Positions 55,219-63,671 of a stretch of 64,000 nt of DNA are shown piece by piece; the stretch's first letter is position 1, and every line of letters starts with the position of its first letter. The notes under the pieces were generated by a model. That model ran no database searches. It saw only the letters and a list, made by a program, of their open reading frames with translations, and was not told the origin of the DNA. The stretch lies in the NCBI GenBank assembly GCA_029168955.1, contig JAPDOI010001172.1:149910-213909 (forward strand), given 5' to 3'. The DNA is from Aplectana chamaeleonis (lineage: Eukaryota; Nematoda; Chromadorea; Rhabditida; Cosmocercidae). The translations under genes and the position numbers were made by a program.

Positions 55219-55848
55219 AATTCAGACGCTGATGAATCCCGCTATTCCTGAACTCAAAACTCTAGCGAATGGCCGTTATATAGCAAACGTAGCTTTTTAA
55301 GATCAAAACCGCTGAAAAATCTGAGAAATAAAGAAAACTAAGAAAATTTCGAAAAACTCACGTGATCAGTTGATGAGGGCGGGCGCTTAACGTACGAAAC
55401 CGATGCGTCGTGGTCCGCAGCGCGAGTCCGCAACGGTACACACTAATTTTAACCCCGAAACAGAGAGTATGTTATAGCATACATATGAACGTGAACCGAG
55501 TTTGCGCTATCGCACAGTAAGGAACGCAAAGTATCAACGCGATCCGGGCCGACCGTAAAACATTACTGTCCTTATCAGAACGAAATTCCGGCGTGGGCCA
55601 CATGATCAGAGCGCGATTACCCGTAGCCTCAGCACGATTTTGAGTGCTGCGCATGGCGGATCCGCAGCTGCGGACCGAAATTTGCCTGTGATAAGGATAG
55701 TATGGTTTCCGTATTCGATTTAGTCTGACGCATGGGCTGGCCGTGCGGTGTTGGCGGCATCACAGGCCAACCGATTACGTGAACTCTGCATACATGTGTA
55801 AACTTTCCGACACCTGTTGGATGTTTGTGATCCCCATACGGGACAAAT
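55219..55848. other. Intergenic; one MITE terminus
   Basis: At 55723 'tttagtctgacgcatgg' is the terminus of the inverted-repeat family seen at 61451-61853 and 63550-63672, but the matching right end is not visible. No exon is called. Confidence 0.45.
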
Positions 55849-56528
55849 TTAATCTTTTGCCATTTGAAGACTTGAGTCTGGGAAAATGCTATGGCTTTAG
55901 AAGGTCAATGTTAGGCGCAGACCTCGCAAATTTTTCCGGTTTGGAACAAAGAAAACGAAAAGAATGAGAGCGACTTTCTTTCGTGCGATGCCTTTGGCAG
56001 CTATCACATACGTACTGCGGGCTCGAACAATGATTTCCAAAAAGGCAAAAGCCGTCTTGGAGCCGTTGTACATGCCGGAGAAGCATTCATTGGATAAGAT
56101 ATTTATAAGGTTCGAAAGAATGTGTGTGAATGAAAGCTCCATGCTGTAGTTAAGTTTCATGCAAATATACGAAAATATGACTCGCGTACCTTAATTGCTC
56201 ACGTTGAACGGGAATATCCTTGAGTGCTATCGAAGGCACATGTACATCACCGTATGCGATATTTGATAGATCCTGAGTTTCGAAGCCGAGAAATGCCGGT
56301 GCATTATGACCCCTTAAAGAAAGGTCTCTGAATTCATCTTTCAGGTTCACCGAGTCTCGATAGGTTTTTCCTGCATTTTTCGGCGCTTAGCGTTTTCCCG
56401 GCTTTTCTTATTTTCCAGTACATCAGGTGTCTTGTCAGTTTTTGTCAAGATTCTTCGAATAAACCCTTTCCTTTGCTCTGAAACTTCTCCTGCGTTATTC
56501 GATGACAGCTTGAATATGTTTTGACAGT
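55849..56528 (-). CDS. Unrecognised gene, three 3' exons
   Basis: Exon 1 (56190-56528) follows CTGCTCGTTCAACAG and encodes a Lys/Arg-rich segment (KGFIRRILTKTDKTPDVLEN, KKSRENAKRRKMQEK) and then, one base shifted in an A run (about 56375), LSLRGHNAPAFLGFETQDLS and VHVPSIALKDIPVQREQL. It ends at TTAAG|GTACGCG. A 46-bp intron, typical of nematodes, leads to exon 2 (56016-56143): MELSFTHILSNLINILSNEC, FSGMYNGSKTAFAFLEIIVR, with donor CGCA|GTACGTATG. A short last exon (55849-55877, NSSLQMAKD stop) follows CATTTTCCCAG. Phases agree if one A is missing. The basic first part suggests a nuclear protein. I do not recognise it. A mariner element sits 34 bp upstream of exon 1. Confidence 0.5.
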
Positions 56529-56562
56529 CTGTTGAACGAGCAGAAACAAAAAGGATCATATA

Positions 56563-57678
56563 TTAGGCTGAAGCGGAAGTTTCCCGCCACTTTTTTCTGC
56601 GTCTTGTCAGAAATTTCGGCATTGTTTCAGAACATTCTAACCAAAACATATATTTAGGTTGCCTCATGGCGTACCTATACCTTGCTTGCCTCAAAGCTTC
56701 ACTGCGAGTTATGGCAGGAAGATCGACTTTGATCCAACCATGCTCGCTCTATTTGTACTCTACGAGTTCAGAAAAAGAAGCAAAGCGAAAAAGCGGCCAG
56801 AGACATATGTGAAGCGATGTGTCCTTTACTGTCTCTTTCGATCGATCCGGAAAATGTGGTTGCGCAAGTTCAAAAACGGTGACTTTTACTTCAACGATGA
56901 ACCACAATCTGGTCTACCTGCTGAAGTGGATGACGACCGACTTTTGCAGTTGGAGGAAGAGGATCCGCGACGCAATTCCCGTGAGCAGGAAGAGGAACTC
57001 GAGTGTCATCAAACTAACACGACTGCCCATCTACTTCTTCTTGAAAAGAACTGAAAACTCGGCACATGGATACCTCATGTTCTGAGTCGTCAACAGCGTC
57101 AGATACACAGAGATGCATGCTCAAACTGGCAGACTTTTCGAAGGACGATAGCTTGGTTGAACAACTTGGTAACCGAATACGAAGAGCGGGTACTGTATAC
57201 AAATCACACAAGGAAGCGTCAATGGCTTGGAGAACGTGAACCCTAAGAATTTCAACTTTTGAGCTGGATTCGCACCCTTCAAAGCGATGCTAAGCGTTTG
57301 GCGGAAACGCAGCGAAAACGCACCGGAGATGCTGCCACCAAACTCTTCTGTTACAGCGAAAAGGAAACCCAGAAGAGTTCCCAAAGTCTGGGATGGCTTG
57401 TTCTGCCCCATCCACCATATTCACCAGCCAGCGGACAACCACCTGCTGCTTATCGAACGATTTACAGGAGAGGAAGTTCGACGATCTCACAGAGTGCCTC
57501 CGCGAGTTCTTCGCCTTGAAATCAAAGGATTTCTATAGAAGCGGCAAAGAGAAGTTAGATGGCAATATACTGTTGATAATAATGGAAAATATAATAGTTT
57601 ACTGAGTTTTGTTTGAAAGGAGAAAAATAAATCTGAAATAAAATTGAAAAGTGGCGGGAAACCTTCGCTTCAACTTAA
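56563..57678 (+). mobile_element. Mariner element, full length but decayed
   Basis: Terminal repeats TTAGGCTGAAGCGGAAGTTT and, complemented, TTAAGTTGAAGCGAAGGTTT continue into a shared TCCCGCCACTTT and are flanked by TA (56561-56562 and 57679-57680). At 1116 bp it is shorter than the usual 1.28 kb of mariners. A mariner-like element called bandit is known from the hookworm Ancylostoma caninum; whether this is a relative needs alignment. Confidence 0.92.
56700..57604 (+). pseudogene. Mariner transposase, frameshifted, catalytic residues lost
   Basis: The N-terminal helix-turn-helix region (LFVLYEFRKRSKAKK) and the linker KFKNGDFYFNDEPQSG, AEVDDDRLLQLEEEDPR are recognisable. Further on, in other frames, come a WIPHVLSRQQ-like stretch, YEERVLYTNHTRKRQWL (the usual TGDE context is replaced by TEYEE), SLGWLVLPHPPYSPA (the third catalytic Asp position reads Ala) and the C-terminal EFFALKSKDFYRSGKEKL. 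The segment with the second Asp is deleted. Family function is cut-and-paste transposition at TA; this copy cannot be active. Confidence 0.88.
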
Positions 57679-58309
57679 TACAACCCTACCCACCCGTATC
57701 CTCCACCATTCACCGGTAGGGAAGACTAACTAGAAGGGGGACTCAGTGAAAGGAAATGCGATACTCGGGAGACACTAGATGCACTGAAACATTCTTCCAC
57801 CGAGAAACTTCAGATGTGTACGTGCATTATTCAAATGTTCAGATGAACTTTCCAAGCATTCGAGAAATTTTTGAAACATTCATTCGAATCGAACAGTGAT
57901 GAGCTCATGCTTCAAATTAATTTATATACTACGAAAATTGGTAAAGCTTCAAACGATTTCAATCGTTAATGCAAGAAGTTTTCGAGGGACCATGTCCAGA
58001 CAATTAATTTAATTTGGAGTTCTCGAAGGCGCCATTCGACAAGTTCATTCATTCGACCCTTCGTCGACTGTAGGTTACATATGAACATGACTTTTTGCGG
58101 ATTTCGAAACACAATCGAGGCGCATGTCTTTAACATCTTTCATAACTCTCTCTGTTTGAACTTTAAAACTCCAATTAGTATTCTTCTGTACAACTTCCAT
58201 TTAAACAGCGATCGGAGGTACGCGGCTTCAAAATGAATGAATAAATTAAAATATGAAAAGCGCAATTGTGATCCCTTTTTTCTCACTGCGTGGGTTTAGG
58301 AAGTGCGGG
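57679..58309. other. Intergenic/intronic, nothing recognised
   Basis: AT-rich sequence with no supported exon. Confidence 0.4.
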
Positions 58310-58833
58310 ATAGCAGCCATCGTTGCCAATCCTCTTAGGAGACTCAAACCTTCCCGTTGGCGGTTGCGAATCAATTCCTGGCGTCGCTCATTGTCAATTC
58401 ATCGCTTAATCCTCTCTTGAGCTGTGGCCCAGCCTGGCTTGGCCGTTTCGCAGCAAGAAATAGCCAACACTCAACGCGGTGGTCATAGCGTCCAGTCAAA
58501 CAGCTCATTCATCACCGCATCACCGAAAGTGCCAGCCACCACAGACGCCACCGCGATGAGAAACTGCCGTCCGGGATTCCAGCGGTATTGAACCGAAAGT
58601 GCATCCGAGGAGATACCATCGATCGAGAGTGCTAAAGAGATACAATGAATAGGCGATGCCGTAGTCATTTGGGAGAAGTCGTATCCGTCTTTGATTCGTC
58701 CCACGAGAATCCATTCCTCGCTTAGGTATAGAGTCGAAGACGTTATCTTCAAGATGAAATGTAATTAAAAATGCTATGGGACTTGAAGTAGGACATTGAG
58801 TTGTGCGGTGGACCCAACGCTCCTGCACGTGAT
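58310..58833 (-). CDS. Candidate 3' exon(s) of the GRDP-like gene
   Basis: A good acceptor (GGCTGTTCACAG) at 58834 opens a minus-strand exon whose protein-like reading changes frame several times: HVQERWVHRTTQCPTSSPIA with FLITFHLEDNVFDS; then LYLSEEWILVGRIKDGYDFS, IHCISLALSIDGISSDALSV and VVAGTFGDAVMNELFDWTL to TGA at 58483; and, past that, NERRQELIRNRQREGLSLLR and GLATMAAIPHFLNPR. Each segment is coherent. Either this is a decaying copy or the sequence has several single-base errors. It lies downstream of the GRDP domain exons on the same strand and may be its C-terminal part, but this link is inference. Confidence 0.4.
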
Positions 58834-59554
58834 CTGTGAACAGCCAGCTTCATGATGCGCGAAATCGTTTTCAAATCAAACATTCTGTAGCGTGAATGAT
58901 TTTTACGAAAAGTTTCAAAGCCTCAACATTCAAGGACGAAAATTGTTGTACAACCACTAGTTTGGTCGAAACTTTCGAGAAATATAACGAAACTGTGGGG
59001 GCAGTCTATGGGAGTATGCAGGAAGAGACCTTCGCAAGTGTGTAAACCCTGGGGATATCTAGTGAGCTCTTCATTTCGATTATCATCAGCAGCGGAGCGG
59101 TGAACCCCGGTGAGAAATATAAGTGGTGATAAGGATGTTCCGATGGAAAAGCGACCGCTCGTTGTTTGGTTGATCGAAATAAAGAGTCTCTTAAAAATGT
59201 TCCTAAGCTCATGTGGTCTTGTGGTCTAAAGCGCTTTGTTGGGCATCCATTAATTGGTTCAGACCCTTCGCCAGTATGAGTTTTGCATTAAACGCCACTC
59301 TCCCAGAATATATCTCTTTCGACGGTGGCCGCCCATGGGTGGCATCCGCGAGCCACCTACCTAAGGTTGGCTGCCATTTTAAAGTCACCACAAAGGGGTC
59401 GGTGCTGGCTAAGACTATACCGTGGAACCGAGCGATGCCAGCCAAACATTTTTGACAGAAGCTTATATGAAGTGAGTACTAATAAAAAAGCACGATAAAA
59501 TATTATGAGGTGAAAGTCCAAAAATAAAGAAATAAGAAATAATGACTCACGTAC
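58834..59554. other. Intron with a SINE-like insertion
   Basis: At 59208-59270 'tggtcttgtggtctaaagcg' followed by 'ggttcagaccc' resembles the A and B boxes of a tRNA promoter, with an unrelated body to about 59450. It may be a tRNA-derived SINE. The ORFs on both strands over it are not considered coding. Confidence 0.35.
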
Positions 59555-60553
59555 CTGAACATGCACCCTCTTCGCCAGAACGGTTCCTCAAAGTGGGTTG
59601 CCCAGAGCTTCTTGGTAAGAGCTTCACCCTTCAGCAGTTTGCTACCCTTGGTACGGTCGTTCACTGTATCATCGTGTTTCAATAATGAGCCAAATATTGC
59701 CGTACAGTCGCGAAGATAGTTTAGCGGGTGGACCTGAAAGAGCATTTGTGTCCATACTATGTGATGCACGGACATTTTTTATTGTGTTACTGTCAAGTGT
59801 TTTGTGATGAAATAATAATACCCAATACATTTCAAGCAATGAATGAGGACAAATAGTCATAACAGACTAAGCGGAAGTTTAGGAAACAGAAAACGAACTT
59901 CTCAATACGTTTCCAATCTATTTATCTTCTCTTCTTTGATAGATGAAATGAGAATTAGGACTCCAGTGTGACACCATGCCTGCATTCCTATGTTACATTG
60001 GATTCCAAATGGATCTATCCGGCTTTGCACCTCCTTTAACGCCTGGTCCCCATTCGGTACCCAATATTCGGCAATAGAGAATTAATTTTCACAAGTGACG
60101 CTCTACCCACGCGCTTCTCTTAAAACTCAGAATGGCGTCTGTTTAGGAAGTGTCAAATTTCCAGTCCCATGATGCGAAATGACGAGGAAACGGCCGAAGA
60201 ATGCCATGTATGAGAAAGTGGGAGGAACATGAGGGCCATAAATAAAGGAGGAACTAAAGGAAAAACATCGACACAAAAAGAAATCGAACTGAAATTTTGA
60301 AAACAGCTAAAGATCTACGTATTGATTAAATTCTCAATCGACATCTACGTATTCTGTACGCCAATAACAAAGAAATTCAAACAATAAACAAATTATAATA
60401 TGCACAAACCTGATGCGTATGCCAGACAATGTCAAAATCATAGCAAGGCGTGAGAAATTGATCCGAATAAGTCTGTTTGAGCAGGAGAAATTGAATGTAT
60501 CGTTTGACGGCTTCAGAAAGAAACTTCGTGGATGTGTAGTGAGGCAGTGAAAT
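59555..60553 (-). CDS. GRDP-like (DUF1399) domain protein, two central exons
   Basis: The exon at 60410-60553 (144 bp, after GTTGCTTTTCAG) encodes 48 residues including FLSEAVKRYIQFLLLKQTYS and ends DFDIVWHTHQ at CAG|GTTTGT. The exon at 59555-59733 (179 bp, after TGCTCTTTCAG) continues VHPLNYLRDCTAIFGSLLKH, DDTVNDRTKGSKLL and ends KLWATHFEEPFWRRGCMF at AG|GTACGTGAG. The phases join cleanly. The signature YDxDxVWHTHQ-HP...Y..D......HDDTVNDR......LW...F..P[YF]WRRG.M is that of the glycine-rich-domain-containing-protein-like family (PF07173/DUF1399), whose biochemical role in animals is poorly known. No frameshift is seen in these two exons. The N-terminal exon and the link to the 58.3-58.8 kb exon are unresolved. 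Confidence 0.9.
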
Positions 60554-61403
60554 CTGAAAAGCAACATCCATAATCGTAGTCAACTTCTACGTCTAAGCAG
60601 GTGTGGCATTAGACCGGCGTGGAACTATTGGCTTGACACCGTTCAATGTATCAGTATCAGGCTCAGCAAATCCTTAATCTCAGCCACCTTCCAGACACTT
60701 GGGAGGTTGAAACGTATGAGGATTATGAAACTCTTCCTTCGATAATAATAAAGAGAGCAGTGGCAGATATTACACGCTGGATCATGTTCATTCAATTCTT
60801 GTCAACACATTGTGTACTCATGCTCCACTTGCGCACCAGCTGTTGACCGTAACAGGAATGACTCGACATATGCTCTATGTCATTCGTTTAAGAAGCCGCC
60901 AAGCTGCTGGGCGGAAGAAGTGGCAAGCGCGAAAACGAGGGGATGATGTACACCGATAGAAGGATTTGCCGTAGCGTAGCTGAGTGTGGCTTCCTAAATG
61001 AAAGACACAGGTGAAACGAAGAAAACGTTCTCCACGACCAAACATTAAGGGGTCGAACTAATCAATGGATTTCATCGCTGGTGGACTGATCAACGGAAGG
61101 TTACTACCGTGTACAAATAATTTGCTAACCACTGTAGCCTATCTTGTTCTAGAGTCGGGTACGGCTCCACCAGCGCGGTACTACCCCGCAAATTTTCGCG
61201 CTCTGTTGATGGTTGCGAGCGCGAGTCCTTTAAACAGTCGCTTTGCCATTCAAATGGTTTTTGGTTTCTATGGCAATTATTATACCTAACGTGAATCACT
61301 GGGTGGGCGGTTATGCAACGCTGCTCGGCGAGAAAATCGCGCGCGGGACAACGGAGAGAGGACGGCTACTGATTGAGTGATTTCGCGACCGATTGCTGAG
61401 CTC
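60554..61403. other. Upstream of the GRDP-like gene; possible exon remnants
   Basis: A minus-strand frame at 61115-61240 (ENLRGSTALVEPYPTLEQDR, LQWLANYLYT before GTAGTAACC) might be an upstream exon. A plus-strand frame at 60646-60840 (DTWEVETYEDYETLPSIIIK) is also open. Neither has both splice sites, so neither is called. Confidence 0.35.
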
Positions 61404-61893
61404 GGTTTCCTACATGATAGACACTGACGGTATATGGGTTCCGTTTTCATTTTAGTCTGACGCATGGACCAGGCGGCTGGCAGTGCGGGGGCGGTATGCA
61501 CGTACGCGGCGGGTTAGGTTGGGGTTAGGCAGGGTTTGGGGCGTCGGCGCGTTTCACGATTGATGTGCGAGTGCTGGAGATAATCAATAGTTGGGGTCTC
61601 AACGGGGTTCCGCCTCCCCCACCTTCCTAGGTAGGGTTTGCGAGGGAAAGATTTTTTCAGTGCTAGCCTAACCCCCTTTCAGCCATCGTGCCGCTATCAT
61701 CAAACGCGCCGACGCTTCAAACCCTGCCTAACCCCCACCTAACCCGGCGCGTACGTGCATGCCGCCCCAGGGTTGGCGGACTCACTGGGGATGGGGGTTT
61801 CGATTTGCGCGAGGTGATCTACCGTTGCAGCCCCGTCCAGTCATCAGACTAAAAGGATTCGGGTTCCTACATGATAGACACTGACGATATATG
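61404..61893. repeat. 32-bp direct repeats flanking an inverted-repeat element
   Basis: 'ttcctacatgatagacactg' followed by 'acgrtatatg' occurs at 61406-61437 and again at 61864-61893, just outside the element at 61451-61853. This is too long for an ordinary target-site duplication, so the element probably lies between tandemly duplicated host or repeat sequence. Confidence 0.75.
61451..61853. mobile_element. Inverted-repeat MITE with TTTAGTCTGACGCATGG termini
   Basis: The left arm (tttagtctgacgcatgg, ggtatgcacgtacgcggcgg, gttaggcagggtttggggcg) is matched by the complement of the right arm (cgccgacgcttcaaaccctg, cggcgcgtacgtgcatgccg, ccagtcatcagactaaa). The right arm has about 60 bp not present on the left. 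The same terminus occurs at 55723 and 63550. Confidence 0.8.
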
Positions 61894-62030
61894 TATGGGA
61901 TGCTTTTTTCAATGCTTCTCGTGATGTGTTTCTCATTGTATATATCGTTGTCGCTATCTATGTAGCTATTTTTCTGCATACATTATCGATTTTACGTTTA
62001 AATTGCTATTTGTTTGTCCACAAATAGGAT
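61894..62030. other. Short AT-rich spacer
   Basis: I see nothing recognisable here. Confidence 0.4.
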
Positions 62031-62385
62031 TTGAGAGGTGAATTAAGTTCTTTATCGGAACAACATTTTCATTCACAAAGTGGTAAACGGAGACTGAGAG
62101 CTTGTAGAAACTCAAATCATGGTGACCGTTCCTCATGTGTTCCTAGAACGGATCCGTTCGAGCTCGATGATTATGAGTTTTGTCAGCAATTTCGGCTGAA
62201 ATCCGTGGTTTCCAGTTTTCCCTTGATATGGTGGCAGAACACTTCAGATCTCAAACATCTAGTTCAAGATCCTTGATGGCAGTCTCTCGCCACACATGTT
62301 TCTTGAAGTTATCAGTTTCATTAGCAGTCAGGTATGCCATATTTAGATCAATGGTTTGGATGGCTTGTGTACGGCGCGTTTAGCT
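62031..62385 (+). pseudogene. PIF/Harbinger-like transposase fragment
   Basis: Frames on the plus strand read CVPRTDPFELDDYEFCQQFR then, one frame over, SLDMVAEHFRSQTSSSRSLM. The pattern R.DPFEL.D.EF..RFRL.K..V..L...V...... is the N-terminal part of nuclease-type (DDE_Tnp_4) PIF/Harbinger transposases. The catalytic domain is absent. With only this short part, the assignment is moderate. Such an element could have mobilised the GGC/TTA MITE at 28935-29245. Confidence 0.4.
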
Positions 62386-62555
62386 GAAGATAATACGTAA
62401 CAGAATAAATAAACCATTTGAAATAAAACAAGTGGTGCAAATACTTTTTTTCACCTCGGGGTGAGAGTCGCCCCACAGGTCTTTAGAATACCTTTAATAA
62501 CAATAAAATTATGTTTTCTCTTTCAATTTCGTAAATGATGCTATCCTGTTCGAGA
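62386..62555. other. Spacer
   Basis: I see nothing recognisable here. Confidence 0.4.
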
Positions 62556-63051
62556 TACAGTACCGAGCAGATTTTTTCGCAGAGAAAGCGTTTTGCAGCG
62601 TTTTTTGCGCTCACAAAGCGCCGCATCGCTATAACTCACTTCGGAATTGACGAAATGAGTATTTCAGGTACTTTTCGTGTTACCCTCAGTGAGCGAATGC
62701 AATGGTATGTAAAGAAAGTCTTTTCAAGTTCGACATTTGATCTAAAAAGGATTTTCCCCCTAAACTCACATCGACCACAGATCAAAGCTTGACAGATTTC
62801 TGCTTTCGTGACCGTCTGATCAGTTTATTACGAAGGATTTTGCGGAGCAAAAATTCATTTTTCGATAAACTTCTAGAGTTTTATCTATTACTTTGTAAAA
62901 CTTCGCATACGACTCAGTCTAAGCAATTCATAAATGACTTCAAAACTGAAATCGGATCATTTTGAAGCAAGTTATGGCAATGCGGCGCTTTGTCAGCGCA
63001 AAAAACGTCGCAAAACGTTTTCTTTTCAAAAAAAAATTGCTCGTTACTGTA
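62556..63051. mobile_element. Tc1/mariner-type MITE, about 496 bp
   Basis: TA|CAGTACCGAGCA at the left mirrors TGCTCGTTACTG|TA at the right. The inner arms (gcgttttttgcgctcacaaa, gcgccgcatcgctataact / gttatggcaatgcggcgctt, tgtcagcgcaaaaaacg) continue the inverted repeat for about 85 bp. The interior is AT-rich and the 85-residue ORF at 62535-62792 is part of the element. Confidence 0.85.
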
Positions 63052-63125
63052 GTTCCCTAGCAGTTGTTTGACAGCTTTTTTAGGTAATCTATCTGAGAAC
63101 GGGAATAAGCAGCTATTCTACTTAC
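63052..63125. other. Spacer
   Basis: Short unique stretch with no feature. Confidence 0.4.
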
Positions 63126-63377
63126 ATACAGTTCATCTACGCCATCGAGTTCAGTCCGCAAAGTGCACGCTGATTGCGAAAACGTGTTACGGCGCGGTTT
63201 CGAGGATCCACAGGCGGGGATGTCGGATCACCCGGGATGACCCGGGCCGCGGCGCAAAAAAGCAGCCGCCCGGGTGATCCGATATCCCTGTCTGAGGATC
63301 CTCGAAACCGCGACACGCTTTCGCAATCAGCGTGCACTATGCTGACTGAACCGCGATTGCATAGATGAATTGTATCC
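63126..63377. repeat. Palindromic element, about 250 bp
   Basis: 'gtgcacgctgattgcgaaa', 'cggtttcgaggatc' and 'cggatcacccggg' on the left are complemented by 'cccgggtgatccg', 'gatcctcgaaaccg' and 'tttcgcaatcagcgtgcac' on the right, around 63252. ORFs on both strands (64-131 residues) arise from the palindrome. Confidence 0.88.
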
Positions 63378-63549
63378 TCTGGTTCCGAGCCAGATTTACT
63401 CTGTTCCCTCGCGCGCCTGTGCGGAGCGAGGGAAGAGACAGCGAGAAAGTGTGGGGAGAAGGAGACGCAGCGTACGCGCGCAGATGCACGCGATGAACGG
63501 AAATAAATCACACTCGGAAACAGAGGATACATAGAGTTCGCATAATAAT
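63378..63549. other. Spacer
   Basis: Unique sequence with no supported feature. 'gagagaca/gagaaag'-type phrases resemble those of the 1-1313 and 19-20 kb repeats. Confidence 0.35.
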
Positions 63550-63671
63550 TTTAGTCTGATGAATGGACGGGGCTGCGACGGTATATCACCCTGCGCGAAT
63601 TGAAACCCCATTTTTTTCAGTGAGGCCGCCAACCCCACACGGCTAGCCACCTGGCCCATGCGTTAGATTAA
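63550..63671. mobile_element. Short MITE of the TTTAGTCTGAYGMATGG family
   Basis: tttagtctgatgaatgg at the left is mirrored by ccatgcgttagattaaa at the right, and 'gaggccgccaacccca' is shared with the 61.4-61.85 kb element. Its right end coincides with the TTAA of MITE copy 7. Confidence 0.65.

Noticed and set aside
60646..60846. 66-residue plus-strand ORF (DTWEVETYEDYETLPS...)
   Set aside because: Coherent residues but no splice or leader context, and it lies opposite the GRDP-like gene.
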